Below are positions 45,414 through 55,298 of a stretch of DNA of 64,000 nt, in pieces. The notes beneath the pieces were generated by a model that made no database searches, was not told the origin of the DNA, and saw only the letters and a list, made by a program, of their open reading frames with translations. The DNA is from a virus: the IMG/VR virus record IMGVR_UViG_3300030333_007705, positions 1 to 64,000 of that record. The stretch is one strand, 5' to 3'. The translations under genes were made by a program, and so were the position numbers. Every line of letters begins with the position of its first letter. Position 1 is the first letter of the stretch.

Positions 45414-45696
45414 TTTCTACTCCTTTTTTTAGGGTGTCGAGCCTTCTCTTCAAGTACCATATTGCTTTCTCAATGTCTCTAATCGCTGTACCTTTATGCA
45501 TGTGTCTTGAAATATACTTCACGGCATTGCCGCAATTAAAATCAAGATCCCAATCTTCAATAACATCGATTGTTTCATATTTGCCCTGATTGTAGTGGTC
45601 TGGATGGTCGACTAAATTCAAGGCAAGAGTTAGAGTCTCTTCTTCCGAATTGTCAACACCCAAAAGCATTTTTATTGTCTTATTTTTATCTTTCAT
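45406..45696 (-). CDS. DUF3310-type protein
   Basis: 96 residues. HPDHYNQGKYETIDVIEDW, then NAVKYISRHMHKGTAIRDIE and KAIWYLKRRLDTL are the family signature, often found in phage nucleotide kinase-like proteins. Function unknown; neighbours are nucleotide enzymes. Confidence 0.85.
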   Translation of the reverse strand: MKDKNKTIKMLLGVDNSEEETLTLALNLVDHPDHYNQGKYETIDVIEDWDLDFNCGNAVKYISRHMHKGTAIRDIEKAIWYLKRRLDTLKKGVEND

Positions 45697-45704
45697 CTTA
45701 TCTC

Positions 45705-46217
45705 CTAGAAGCCTGGTGGCATGCCATTGAGTGGGTGCCCGTTAGGCCAAACCTGCGCCTGTTGGGGGGTCACGTCAGTGCTGCCAAGGGCCCCATCTCC
45801 GCGCTTAGAAATAGAGATTGACTCACCATAAAGATCTCCATCTGCCTTTTCAGATAAGCGGAAGGGCACCACTGGAATGAGCACAAGCTGTGCCACCTTG
45901 TCGCCCGGACAAATTGATTGTTCGTGCCGTCCGACATTGTGTAGATCAATGAAGACCTCTCCGTCGTAGCCGGAATCTACGATGTGCGCACCAACAACAA
46001 GAGAGTATTTGGCACCCATTGAGGAGCGGTTGCAAACTTGCAGCATGTATCCATGCGGTACACCAAACCTCAAACCAGTTGGAATTAAACTATTTCCGGC
46101 TGGTGGGATGATAACCGATTCAGTTAAGTTTGCATACACATCCAGCCCGGCGTCCGATGGATTTGAGCGAGTTGGTGTTTTTACTTTCTCATTCTTCTTG
46201 CAGTATTCTAGAATCAT
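45705..46217 (-). CDS. dut: dUTPase
   Basis: 170 residues. Motif 1 NPSDAGLDVYANL, motif 2 NRSSMGAKY, motif 3 HIVDSGYDGEVFIDLHN and motif 4 GDKVAQLVLIPV are clear; the C-terminal motif 5 region is KRGDGALGSTD. Hydrolyses dUTP to dUMP, feeding ThyX and keeping uracil out of DNA. Confidence 0.95.
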   Translation of the reverse strand: MILEYCKKNEKVKTPTRSNPSDAGLDVYANLTESVIIPPAGNSLIPTGLRFGVPHGYMLQVCNRSSMGAKYSLVVGAHIVDSGYDGEVFIDLHNVGRHEQSICPGDKVAQLVLIPVVPFRLSEKADGDLYGESISISKRGDGALGSTDVTPQQAQVWPNGHPLNGMPPGF

Positions 46218-46464
46218 TTTCTACCTCCTGTATTGCGGCCATCGCTGTGTCCCAACATTCGGGACAATAAAGCCTAACTGCGTTTTGTTTTTCTCTAACA
46301 ATCACCTTCCAGGTATTAGCGTACTCCTTTGATTTCTTATCAAAATCTTTACGACAAGAGTAACATTCGTCACCTAGTTTGTGAAATAAGTTAATTTGTT
46401 CCTGCATGCTTTTTTTAGCACGCTTCTCTTTTGCTCTTCGCATTTTTCTTTTTAAGCTTCCCAT
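46189..46464 (-). CDS. Small zinc-finger-like protein
   Basis: 91 residues from the ATG at 46464 right after the polymerase stop. Basic start SLKRKMRRAKEKRAKK, then CYSCRKDFDKK and YCPECWDTAMAAIQE, a Cys4 knuckle. Possible polymerase or DNA accessory factor from its position. Overlaps dut by 29 nt. Confidence 0.65.
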   Translation of the reverse strand: MGSLKRKMRRAKEKRAKKSMQEQINLFHKLGDECYSCRKDFDKKSKEYANTWKVIVREKQNAVRLYCPECWDTAMAAIQEVENDSRILQEE

Positions 46465-46465
46465 A

Positions 46466-49400
46466 TTACCCCAACAGTTTGAAACCTCTAACAGAGCGCG
46501 AGCTAAAGCCCCACTCATCACTATAGTCTAGCTTGGCAGCATAAGGTCGATTAAGGTGCAATACATCATGCTCTTTGATGCCCCAGCACTTGATTGTTGT
46601 TGTCGTTGAAGTATCATCGATAACCTTAACCAGCCAGTATGGCTTGTCATTTTTAGTTTTCTTAGGGATGATCTGCCTAGGTATAAACCACGCAACTCCA
46701 AGCTTGTTGTCCCAATTGCCAACTGCTGGTACGCAGTATCTTTCAATTGCCTCCATGACGTTTTGTGACATGACAAGCGAAAAAGGAAACATTCCCGTCA
46801 ATGAAGAGATGTACTCGATCTTCTCCTCGCTGGAAAAATCGCCCTCTGGAGAATATAGTTCAATATTTTCAACCAGCTTCTTAACGCTTTTTGGTCTGTC
46901 TTGGATGCACGCCATCCAGAAATGTTTTGCTCCGGTGAACCTCTCATCCACAAGATTGGGGATCGCACCAGCCCTACAAAGAACGTCAAGCGCCTTCTTG
47001 TTGAGTTTTGAATAGACAATATCTTCGTTAAACAGCAATTCTTCCACTGTGTTGAATGGCCTATTGTTGATAATCTGCTCAATAGCTTTGTCCCCCAGGC
47101 CTTTAATAGAGCTTAGTGGCTGAATCAAAGTCCTGCCGTCTTCAGCTATCTCCCACTGCTGAGTGGAAGTATTGATATCCAAAGACTTAATCTTAAATCC
47201 AGATTTTTGAGCTAGCGAGATTGCGACCTCTTTTCTGGACTCTGGTTCCTTGTCAAGGAAAGCTGCCATCCATTCCGCAGGATAGTAGTTCAATAGCCAA
47301 GCACACTGAAAGCTGAGTATAGAATAAGAAATAGCGTGAGACTTATTAAAGCCGTAACCACTGAAGTATTCAAATGTTTGCCATAGATCGCTGGCCTTTG
47401 ACTCTTCAATTCCCTTCTCCTTGCAGCCCTGGATAAACTTCTCTCTGATCTTGTTCTTTTCCTTCGCACCTTTTCCTGTTCCTTTCTTAGTTAATAGTTT
47501 TCTGAGTTTGTTTCCCTCGTCCAAAGAGATGTCCTTACCAAGCTTGTGAGCCAGCAAGGCAATCTGCTCCTGAAAGATGAGGAAGCCTGCAGTTTCGCTC
47601 GTAACTTCTTTAACGGTGTCGTTTATGTATCGAATGTCTGAGCTGTTATTCTTTGCCTTTACATATTGCCTATCAACAGAGGCCGACAATGGCCCGGGCC
47701 TGTAAATAGATGTGATAGCAGAGATGTCAATAATGTTGTTGGGCTTTGCTTTTTTGCAAAACCGTTGTGCACCGGCGTTAGTAAACTGAAATACGCCGGC
47801 GAACTTACCTTTATGAAAGATGTTTTTGTACACCTTGTCATCATTAAGATCAATCTTGTCTGGATGCAGATTCTCCTCGTAGTATTTTTTGATATCTGCA
47901 AAAGTCGGATCTTGGATCCCGTGATGTCTTTTCAGGATGTGGCCGACGGCGGACTGAATCATCTCCAAAGTAGAAAGACCCAATAGATCAAACTTAATAA
48001 AGCCAAGCGGCTCTAAATGTCTGACGTTCATCCCCTCTGACCAAGGTGTTTGAATGACACCACCAGAACAGATCAAAGGCATGTGCTTGTCAAGATCTTC
48101 ACCAATCACCACACCTCCGGCGTGACGACTGACAGAACGTACCTGCCCCACGAGAGATTCAACGTGTGTCTTGATGTGGGGGTATTTGTTCAAGAAGTTT
48201 TGCAAGGAAATAGAATAGTCCATGACCTCTTCAAAAGTTGGAACATAGACACCAGCCTTGATGCCATGCTTTTTCTTTGCCTTGGGGGTAGCCTCCTTGA
48301 CCATGCGACTAGTAACCGCGTTGACTTCAACAAATGGCACATCATAGAACTTCCCGATATCTTTGATTAGAGATCTAAGCTGCAGAGTATTAAAGTTGGA
48401 GATAGGCACAACCGTTGTGTTGCCCCACTCCTCTGCAAGAATCTCTTTAAGGCCAAAAGCATCACTAACATCATAATCAATATCAGGATAGTCTTTTGCA
48501 TCAGATCGCAAAAAACGACTGAATAGTAGGCCGTACTTGATTGGGTCGACTTGTGTGATTCCCAGGACATAGGCGACAAGTGAGCCGGCTGCGGATCCTC
48601 GGCCCGGGCCGGCCAGCATGTGCTCGCCAGCTTTGTCTGCGATAGCCTTCATGGTGAGAAAATACTTACTAAAACCTCTGCCATTGATCGTCGTTATCTC
48701 GTGTTTTAGGCGCTCAATATACTCTTCATCATCGTCTAGGCCAAGCTTTTTAAGACCACTAATACAAGCCTTTGTCAGTGTCTCGTCGGCGTCGGCGCCA
48801 TCAGGAACAACGAAGCCTGGTAGCCGCACAGTGTCGTCTGGCATAAAGTCATCAATTAGCTCATGAGCAATCCAGTGAGTGGTTGTTAGCGAATCGCGGA
48901 CGACGCCATCATCGTATTCGACGCCGGCTTCGCTGGAGTACTTCTTGTAGGAAGCCCACATCTGATCGCCGTTCTTCGGGTAAAGCTCATAACCGATCTC
49001 CTCAACACCGAGTGGAAGCTCGGAGGTCATATAATCAGGCTGCTTCTTGCCTCCTCCAAGCCAGCCCAAGCGCTTATAAAGCTCGCGCTCTTTCCAGGCG
49101 TCTGGACTGGGGTAGTGGCTGTCTGCTGTGGATATCAAATCTATGCCAAACTCGTCTTTCATTTGAATTACGAACTTATTTAAAATGTGTTGCTCCGGCA
49201 CGTTATTCCACTGCAGTTCTCCATACCACCGGGAGCCGAGAGCTTTTTGCATTCGACGAGTTGTTTCGCGCATGGCGGTAAGGACAGCCTCGTCACCATC
49301 ATCGCGGTTGTCCCAGTAGTCGCCAGCGTATACGCCGCCGAGACAAGCGGAGGAGGCCATGATACCTTCCCCATACTTCTCAAGCATCTTGTAATCCAAG

Positions 49401-49897
49401 CGCGGATATCTATAAAAATTATCACCTTGATGAGTTTCAGAGACAATTTTGTAAATGTTATTCAAGCCCACCTGATTAAGCGCAACCAGCACGATATGCC
49501 TGCGCGCATTGATCTTGTTCTTGGACTTCCTCTTGGAGGCTCCCTCGTCTTCTGTAGATACTTTATCTGTATCAGAAATAATCTTCTTAGCTTGTTTCTT
49601 GTCAAGCTTGACTCTCTCATACTCCTCTTTCCACTCTTCTACGGAAGGCACAAAATAGGCCTCGACGCCGAAGATGGGCTTAAAGTCTTTACCTTCCTCC
49701 TTCATCTTCTTGGCATGCAATACTTGATAAGACAAGCCATTCATGTTGCCATGATCGGTGAGGGCAAGGGCTGACATGCCGTTTTGATATGCGAAATCCA
49801 TGTGCTCTTGTGGATATCCAAACCCATCAAAAACTGAGCCGGCAACGCTGTGGGCGTGCAAGCCGACGAACGGAATTTGTGATACAGTTCTCTCCAT
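46466..49897 (-). CDS. dnaE: DNA polymerase III alpha subunit (C-family)
   Basis: 1143 residues. PHP domain at the start: VGLHAHSVAGSVFDG, ALALTDHGNMNG. The polymerase core has GPGRGSAAGSLVAYVLGIT near 431 and PDIDYDVSD near 474 (two catalytic Asp). RSVSRHAGGVVIG and IYRPGPLSASVDRQY follow. A tandem HhH region (IKGLGDKAIEQII) and an OB-like end complete it. No 3'-5' exonuclease is seen, as in DnaE1. It is a likely replicase, unusual for phages that mostly use A or B families. Confidence 0.96.
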   Translation of the reverse strand: MERTVSQIPFVGLHAHSVAGSVFDGFGYPQEHMDFAYQNGMSALALTDHGNMNGLSYQVLHAKKMKEEGKDFKPIFGVEAYFVPSVEEWKEEYERVKLDKKQAKKIISDTDKVSTEDEGASKRKSKNKINARRHIVLVALNQVGLNNIYKIVSETHQGDNFYRYPRLDYKMLEKYGEGIMASSACLGGVYAGDYWDNRDDGDEAVLTAMRETTRRMQKALGSRWYGELQWNNVPEQHILNKFVIQMKDEFGIDLISTADSHYPSPDAWKERELYKRLGWLGGGKKQPDYMTSELPLGVEEIGYELYPKNGDQMWASYKKYSSEAGVEYDDGVVRDSLTTTHWIAHELIDDFMPDDTVRLPGFVVPDGADADETLTKACISGLKKLGLDDDEEYIERLKHEITTINGRGFSKYFLTMKAIADKAGEHMLAGPGRGSAAGSLVAYVLGITQVDPIKYGLLFSRFLRSDAKDYPDIDYDVSDAFGLKEILAEEWGNTTVVPISNFNTLQLRSLIKDIGKFYDVPFVEVNAVTSRMVKEATPKAKKKHGIKAGVYVPTFEEVMDYSISLQNFLNKYPHIKTHVESLVGQVRSVSRHAGGVVIGEDLDKHMPLICSGGVIQTPWSEGMNVRHLEPLGFIKFDLLGLSTLEMIQSAVGHILKRHHGIQDPTFADIKKYYEENLHPDKIDLNDDKVYKNIFHKGKFAGVFQFTNAGAQRFCKKAKPNNIIDISAITSIYRPGPLSASVDRQYVKAKNNSSDIRYINDTVKEVTSETAGFLIFQEQIALLAHKLGKDISLDEGNKLRKLLTKKGTGKGAKEKNKIREKFIQGCKEKGIEESKASDLWQTFEYFSGYGFNKSHAISYSILSFQCAWLLNYYPAEWMAAFLDKEPESRKEVAISLAQKSGFKIKSLDINTSTQQWEIAEDGRTLIQPLSSIKGLGDKAIEQIINNRPFNTVEELLFNEDIVYSKLNKKALDVLCRAGAIPNLVDERFTGAKHFWMACIQDRPKSVKKLVENIELYSPEGDFSSEEKIEYISSLTGMFPFSLVMSQNVMEAIERYCVPAVGNWDNKLGVAWFIPRQIIPKKTKNDKPYWLVKVIDDTSTTTTIKCWGIKEHDVLHLNRPYAAKLDYSDEWGFSSRSVRGFKLLG

Positions 49898-49949
49898 CTT
49901 TTCTCCTTAAGCTACAAAAACAATATAATGATGACTTTAAAAAAGTAAA

Positions 49950-50795
49950 TTACTCATCAAAACTAATCTCGTTCCACTCTTTGTAGCCCAATAAGCTTGG
50001 TTTTATAACATTGTTAGACTTGCCCAAAAACGAACAATAGTTAGCCCAGCTATCTATACTCTTGTAATCAGAGATTTCGATTTTCTCATGAGCACTAAAG
50101 TCCAAAGTATCGAAAACCTCAGAAGGAGAGAAGTTGCGATAAGAGTACCTCTCGTCTTTTGATAATTTTACAGTGCGAAAAGAGTCAAGCCAAAGACCAG
50201 TTGATTTATCTCTGACCTCGCCAACAAGTTGTTCAATGTGCTCTGGAAGCAGAGTCATTCCTAAATATTTATTGTCAACAATAGACTGACCATCGTGATT
50301 TAAGATAACACCTTTTTCATAAATAGTCCGCCTGTGGGCTTGAATTGCGTCAGGTGAGTAGTATCCGTATGGCCAAGAGACATAGAAGATATCTGGACGC
50401 GTCCATTTGCTCAGAGCGCCGGCAACCTTTAGGGCCGTGCCGGCACCATGTATGGCGCCCCAACTCAGGCAATCTCTCTTTCCCAGGTCACGCGGATGAA
50501 TCGGCACATAGTAAATTCTAATCATGCGACGGTGTTCATCTCGATTGCTCTCAAAGTGCCGATTAGCGTAGACAGGATCTTCTATCTTTTCTCCAACCTG
50601 ATACCTTATCAATGGCTGGACGTCGTCATTGCAGACAATCCAGATTGTAGAGCATCCTGCATACGCGCACTCCGCAACCGAGCGTTCTACAGAAAGATAG
50701 TTTGGCGCCAAGGGCATCAGACTCTCGTGCCATGGCATATCAAAGTCGCTCCTAAGGCCAGATACCGGTATTATACCTGCAACGTGCTTCTTCAT
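49950..50795 (-). CDS. Nucleotidyltransferase-like protein
   Basis: 281 residues. HVAGIIPVSGLRSDFDMPWH, NYLSVERSVAECAYAGCSTI and WIVCNDDVQPLIRY resemble sugar-phosphate nucleotidyltransferases (GT-A fold) by the N-terminal pattern, but the usual GGxGTRL loop is replaced. Later VSWPYGYYSPDAIQ. Known to me from marine T4-like phages; activity unproven. Confidence 0.65.
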   Translation of the reverse strand: MKKHVAGIIPVSGLRSDFDMPWHESLMPLAPNYLSVERSVAECAYAGCSTIWIVCNDDVQPLIRYQVGEKIEDPVYANRHFESNRDEHRRMIRIYYVPIHPRDLGKRDCLSWGAIHGAGTALKVAGALSKWTRPDIFYVSWPYGYYSPDAIQAHRRTIYEKGVILNHDGQSIVDNKYLGMTLLPEHIEQLVGEVRDKSTGLWLDSFRTVKLSKDERYSYRNFSPSEVFDTLDFSAHEKIEISDYKSIDSWANYCSFLGKSNNVIKPSLLGYKEWNEISFDE

Positions 50796-51532
50796 CCCAC
50801 CTTCACCAAAGTTATATTATTACTTTTTTTGTAGTCCTGCTTGTAGATTGGAAGAACATCTCTCTTCCAAAGTTCTAGCTCAACCCCAGGGAAGCCATGA
50901 CTACTCAGCAGCGCTTGGGCCTTAAATCTAGACATGGTGTCACTATACTCTATTGAAGATATCTGCTGTCTGGTCATAAATGATTCCACAACCAAATCTT
51001 TGCTAGCGTGCTCTCCGTCGCGACGCGAGCTTTGAAAAAGCTGTATCTTTTTTGCAAACTCTTCGCCGTTGGCCTCAATAGAAGTTAAATCTATTTTAGA
51101 ATGCCTCTTGATATCAAACCAGTCCAAAACCCTATAGCCAAGCAAAACCTGATTAAAGTCAGAATCTAAACCTGCGATGTCCTGCATGCTGAATATAGTG
51201 CAGGTCTGGTATTTGACTCTATACATGTTGCCAGACAAGGTAAACACCTTGATGGTGTCACTGTCTAATTCAAAGCGCAAGGATTGAATCAACCCGCCAA
51301 AAGGATTCAATCCTTTCTCGTAGAGTTCAACACTAAGCGCAGACCATTGCTCTTCTAAATTATTGCCGGCTGAATCGACATCATAAGAGTGGATAGCAGG
51401 ATAACTATTGAGCAGTAAATGAGTCTTGTTTTTAGTGGCAAATCGTAATGCATCTAGACTTCCTCCTATGGTTACGGCAGTCCATTGAAAATCAGCACCC
51501 GCAGCCGTCTTGCTTGGCTTCACATTCTTCAA
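50792..51532 (-). CDS. Hypothetical protein, marine-phage type
   Basis: 246 residues: WTAVTIGGSLDALRFATKN, IKVFTLSGNMYRVKYQT, and QQISSIEYSDTMSRFKAQAL. Follows the nucleotidyltransferase-like gene with a 4-nt overlap and overlaps the transglycosylase-like gene by 41 nt. No function recognised. Confidence 0.6.
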   Translation of the reverse strand: MKNVKPSKTAAGADFQWTAVTIGGSLDALRFATKNKTHLLLNSYPAIHSYDVDSAGNNLEEQWSALSVELYEKGLNPFGGLIQSLRFELDSDTIKVFTLSGNMYRVKYQTCTIFSMQDIAGLDSDFNQVLLGYRVLDWFDIKRHSKIDLTSIEANGEEFAKKIQLFQSSRRDGEHASKDLVVESFMTRQQISSIEYSDTMSRFKAQALLSSHGFPGVELELWKRDVLPIYKQDYKKSNNITLVKVG

Positions 51533-52184
51533 CTTCTTTTCTCAGCTTCATTATGTTTTTATGCCACTTCCTTAAAACACGGTAGTGTAAAGGCCTCTCC
51601 TTGCACCGGCCACCCTTCTTTTTGTAGCGTATGCCGGTCACCCAAGCAGCTAGCCATATCCTATTATCAGTTCTGTATTTGCACTTTCTCTTCACGCCAG
51701 GTATCTGGCGAACGATATGCTTCATCCACGCGTGGGCTGAGGCGATCGGATCAGTTCTGTCTAGACCAGGGTTCATTTTTTTATAGACTGGCCAAAGTTG
51801 CAGCATCCCAATGGCCATCGGTGTTTTCTTGTTCTTGCTAAACTTTCTGTCACCTTTGGCTTTTGGATTGTAACCAGATTCCCAACATGCTGCTGCTAGG
51901 AGCATCCCCTTCATCCCAGCTGGCACGTTATATGATTTTTCAATTTCAACCAACTTCTTCAAAAGCTTCCTATCAACCTTGTCAGGTTTTCGGCGCCGAC
52001 AATTAAAGATTGCTTGGTCGAGGATCTCATCATAGGTGACTGACATTTGGACCTTTCTAACAGGTTTGACGTACATGTCACTGTCCGCAATTTCAATCAA
52101 ATGCACAGGCTTTGCGAAGGCCCGATCTATGTCGGTGCTCCCTGCTCCGCTAAAAATAAAATATAAAGGTAACAACCAATCCAC
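51492..52184 (-). CDS. Lytic transglycosylase-like (SLT) protein
   Basis: 230 residues from a GTG overlapping the thyX stop (TAGTG). Residues 1-18 look like a signal or membrane segment. MLLAAACWESGYNP contains the catalytic Glu, AIGMLQLWPVYKK the SLT G-M-Q-like motif, and IWLAAWVTGIRY the YNxG-like region. Cleaves peptidoglycan glycan strands; may be a lysis or entry enzyme. The Lys/Arg/Cys-rich C-terminus is unusual. Confidence 0.8.
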   Translation of the reverse strand: MDWLLPLYFIFSGAGSTDIDRAFAKPVHLIEIADSDMYVKPVRKVQMSVTYDEILDQAIFNCRRRKPDKVDRKLLKKLVEIEKSYNVPAGMKGMLLAAACWESGYNPKAKGDRKFSKNKKTPMAIGMLQLWPVYKKMNPGLDRTDPIASAHAWMKHIVRQIPGVKRKCKYRTDNRIWLAAWVTGIRYKKKGGRCKERPLHYRVLRKWHKNIMKLRKEVEECEAKQDGCGC

Positions 52185-52888
52185 TACTTCTCTCCTTCCG
52201 CAACTTTAAAGGCGCTCACTGCCGCTGGCCACAAATCTCTTGCTATTTCTAACATGTTATTTGCTAATTGCTGAATCTCCCACTGAGCACCCTCATGCGT
52301 TCTAAGACTTATAAACTTAAGTAGGTTGCTTAGATTGACAGTGCCATAATATTCAGTATAAAGATTTTGAGGTAGTACGCCGCGTGCTTGTTCTCTACAA
52401 ATTCCGCTATCAATTAATTTATTGTAGAGTCGTAGAGATTTGAGGTGATGACCCCTAACGAGATACGACGCACCTGAGCCGCCAGACAGACTACCCTCAT
52501 CAATCACCGGGTCGATCAAATCGTTAAAGTTACTAGCCTGTCTATTTGATTTATGTTGTGTTCTAAAGCTTTTTGGCTCATAAAACCTAATACCAACATC
52601 AGTGTACCTGCGACTGATCTCATTATAGGACCACGTACGATGCCTCATGTGCTGAGACCGCACGAACAAGGGAACACAAATTCTAAAAGTCAAAACATTG
52701 TGCTCGAAGGTTGATGTGTGCCTATGCTCAACCAAATATTTAATTAACTTACGATCCTTGTCGTCGATCTCATCCTTGTGTTTTCCAAAAGATACGCGCG
52801 CTGCATTAACAATCGTCAAGTCGGTACCCATGCTGTCAACTAGCTCGACAAACCCCACCTTATCATCATATAGGTATTTCCTTTCCAT
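52184..52888 (-). CDS. thyX: Flavin-dependent thymidylate synthase ThyX
   Basis: 234 residues from the ATG at 52888 (GAGTGAGT upstream). The ThyX motif RHRTWSYNEISRRY is intact, with VNAARVSFGKHKDE, VEHRHTSTFEHNV and LRTHEGAQWEIQQLAN. Makes dTMP from dUMP using FAD and methylene-THF. Acts with dUTPase and dCMP deaminase. Confidence 0.96.
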   Translation of the reverse strand: MERKYLYDDKVGFVELVDSMGTDLTIVNAARVSFGKHKDEIDDKDRKLIKYLVEHRHTSTFEHNVLTFRICVPLFVRSQHMRHRTWSYNEISRRYTDVGIRFYEPKSFRTQHKSNRQASNFNDLIDPVIDEGSLSGGSGASYLVRGHHLKSLRLYNKLIDSGICREQARGVLPQNLYTEYYGTVNLSNLLKFISLRTHEGAQWEIQQLANNMLEIARDLWPAAVSAFKVAEGEK

Positions 52889-52898
52889 ACTCACTCTT

Positions 52899-53168
52899 TT
52901 AAGATTCAACTCGCGCTACGACATGACTCTCCAACACAATGTGGTGGACTTCACCGCCTACGTTAACATGCTCAAGGCTATGGCTGGGCACAACAAGACA
53001 ACACCCAGACCAAAGGGCAGAATCCTCATGAGCCTTTATCAGCTTCACAACCTTGAAAGGCTCAACATCGATTTTTACATCATCCGGCACAAGTATAGTT
53101 GATTTGTCTTGTTTGTCTTCATTGAGGCAAGGCTCAACAACCAAATACCTATTTAGTGGGAATAGCAT
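52899..53168 (-). CDS. GroES-like co-chaperonin
   Basis: 89 residues, the size of Cpn10. FPLNRYLVVEPCLNEDK start, TILVPDD where the mobile loop ends, VVKLIKAHEDSALWSGCCLV, and the end HHIVLESHVVARVES match the GroES barrel order. Like T4 gp31 or cyanophage forms. It would cap the phage or host GroEL. It lies 12 kb from groL, which is unusual. Confidence 0.7.
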   Translation of the reverse strand: MLFPLNRYLVVEPCLNEDKQDKSTILVPDDVKIDVEPFKVVKLIKAHEDSALWSGCCLVVPSHSLEHVNVGGEVHHIVLESHVVARVES

Positions 53169-53169
53169 G

Positions 53170-53418
53170 TCATGCTCCTGTGATTTTTGTATTAATCTTG
53201 TTAAAGTAATTTACAAACTCATTGATGTCGTCGCCGTTCTTCAGCATACGATAAGCTCTCACAACTTGACGCATCTCGTCGCGACTTAGCCACCCGTTTT
53301 GAACGTAATTACTTCTCAAATCTCTTTTGTGTTCCTTGTACGGCTCCATCTCATCTTCAATAGCCTTAAACGCTTTAATAAACTCAACTGCGTACTCATC
53401 CTTCGTTAGGTCACTCAT
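53170..53418 (-). CDS. Hypothetical helical protein, GapR-like
   Basis: 82 residues. Three helices: FIKAFKAIEDEMEPYKEHK, RDLRSNYVQNGWLSRDEMRQ and VRAYRMLKNGDDINEFVNYF, similar in layout to DUF2312/GapR DNA-binding proteins. The similarity is weak. Confidence 0.5.
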   Translation of the reverse strand: MSDLTKDEYAVEFIKAFKAIEDEMEPYKEHKRDLRSNYVQNGWLSRDEMRQVVRAYRMLKNGDDINEFVNYFNKINTKITGA

Positions 53419-53441
53419 TATACTCTCCTTTGTTGTTTTTG

Positions 53442-55298
53442 TTAAGTGATTTCACAGGCGCCGCCAGCACAAGCTAGCTCGCCCGTCAGATTTGTATTAT
53501 CCTCTGCTTCTATAATTTTAGAAACATCCACCTCTTTTAAAAGGTTAAAACTCTTTTCGTATTCTTCCTTGCTGCAATCTTCGAACGGAGCCTGTTTATA
53601 ATTGTGATCTGCCCAAGGTAGTACCGACAGGCCGTTATATACATTCTTGTTGTCCCACATCCACTCTGCAACCTCTTCCCATTCTTTTTCCTTAATAGAA
53701 ATGGTGGCAGACACGTTGTGCGTATTCTGACCCCTGCAGTGGCCCGGGCGGACCCAATCATGAGAAACTGCCTGAACTCTCCTCAGCAAATCCAGAGCGC
53801 TCTCTTTTCTAGTGATACTGCCTCTAGGGGCTTGCTGTGGTACAGTTATAACTGCAGTGTCATGAGGTCGAAAGAACTCATCTTCTACGAGTTCTGGATG
53901 GTTTACATACAAATACCAATATATGGCCTCATTTTTCCCAACCCGTATTCTCCTCTTGTAGTGTCTGTTGTGCCATGCATGGATGCCACTAGAGGTGCCA
54001 AGAGTCAAGGATGTGGTGCCTGCAGGCTTAACACAAGTTGTCCTAGCTGCTGGTTTTATCCCAATCAAGCTTGCGACTCTTTTATTTTCCTTCCTAACAA
54101 GCTTGGCTGCAGTCGACATGTCCAAATTAAGAACTTTACCTGATGCGATACCAGTCATAGAAACTCCAATCAATGCATCTTTTTCTGTTGTCCTGCGCCA
54201 AATATCTCGCAAATAATGAAAATCAGTGTATCCTGCCTGGAGCGTGCCAATAAAGGCTGCTGCAGTGGCACGTTGCTCATAATCTTGTTGAGACTCTATG
54301 TTGGAAGCATTAATTTCAGTCAAATTACAAAATTGGTAGGGCCGGAGGGCAATCTCACAACATGGATTGGTGCCCCAGTCTTTATCGTTAGAGAAATAAA
54401 AACCAGGCTCCCCCGAGCCGCTAGCGCGGACGCGCTCCCAGATGTCCATAAAGAATTCTTTAGTGACTCTGTGGCGCATCAAAACTACTGAGTTGTTTGC
54501 CCTGCCTCGCTGAGGATTTGTCTCCCACCAGTTTCCTGTTTTCGCAGCGAGCATCTCTTCATCGTCCGCCGAAAAAAGTGAAATAAGAGCAGCACGACGA
54601 ATCCCCCCGGCGAGAACAGCATCAGCAATGTAGCAAATAATGTCGTGTACTTCGATAGGTTCAAGCTGGTCTCCTGCTTCTTTGCTATCTAAAACTCCCC
54701 TGACCTTCAAAAGACATTCTTTTAAAGGCTGGGGGCCTGGGGCTTTGCCGCCAGAAGTAACTAGTCGCGCGCCTTTAGGACGGATGTCACTAAAATCAAA
54801 ACGCACCCTGGAGCCCCCCTTAAAGTAGGATCCAATTAAAACTTTCACTGCGTCGGCCCAGCCTTCGATTGAGTCCCCAATTAAATATCTCCTAGTCCTC
54901 TTTAGGCTAGGTTTTTTGATTTCAGGTAATTTTTCAACGTGGTGCTTCTGCACAGAAAAACCAACACCTGTTCCTCCAAGAAGGAGAAACATGCACTCGC
55001 TGAAAGCCAGAATATGATCAACAGGAAGGTAAGCGCAGTTGTAAATCCGGTTAGGAGCCACTTCAATTGGCTTGCCACCGAATTGCATCGATCGCATAGA
55101 TGGTAAAACTTTTTTTTCATAGACATATTCATAGGCCTCCTTGATCTCGTCCCTTAGATCTGGATACTTCTTAATGTGCATATTTTTATTTCTGGTTACT
55201 AACTCTTCCCATGTCTCGCGGCGCTCAAGCTTCGGCTCAAAGCGCGCATATTTCATATGTACTGTGATGTCTGATAAGATTTTATTAGATAGTTCCAT
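53442..55298 (-). CDS. nrdJ: Class II ribonucleotide reductase (B12-dependent)
   Basis: 618 residues. SMRSMQFGGKPIEVAP, LLGGTGVGFSVQKHHVEKLP, NPCCEIALRPYQFCNLTEIN (catalytic Cys) and GTSSGIHAWHNRHYKRR, with C-terminal CAGGAC (CxxxxC relay). No ATP cone, so it resembles the monomeric, marine-phage type. Reduces ribonucleotides using adenosylcobalamin without needing oxygen or a small subunit. Glutaredoxin at 37746 is a likely reductant. Confidence 0.93.
   Translation of the reverse strand: MELSNKILSDITVHMKYARFEPKLERRETWEELVTRNKNMHIKKYPDLRDEIKEAYEYVYEKKVLPSMRSMQFGGKPIEVAPNRIYNCAYLPVDHILAFSECMFLLLGGTGVGFSVQKHHVEKLPEIKKPSLKRTRRYLIGDSIEGWADAVKVLIGSYFKGGSRVRFDFSDIRPKGARLVTSGGKAPGPQPLKECLLKVRGVLDSKEAGDQLEPIEVHDIICYIADAVLAGGIRRAALISLFSADDEEMLAAKTGNWWETNPQRGRANNSVVLMRHRVTKEFFMDIWERVRASGSGEPGFYFSNDKDWGTNPCCEIALRPYQFCNLTEINASNIESQQDYEQRATAAAFIGTLQAGYTDFHYLRDIWRRTTEKDALIGVSMTGIASGKVLNLDMSTAAKLVRKENKRVASLIGIKPAARTTCVKPAGTTSLTLGTSSGIHAWHNRHYKRRIRVGKNEAIYWYLYVNHPELVEDEFFRPHDTAVITVPQQAPRGSITRKESALDLLRRVQAVSHDWVRPGHCRGQNTHNVSATISIKEKEWEEVAEWMWDNKNVYNGLSVLPWADHNYKQAPFEDCSKEEYEKSFNLLKEVDVSKIIEAEDNTNLTGELACAGGACEIT

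Noticed and set aside
46466-55298. Inteins or introns in the DnaE or ribonucleotide reductase genes
   Set aside because: Both frames are uninterrupted and motif spacing is normal.
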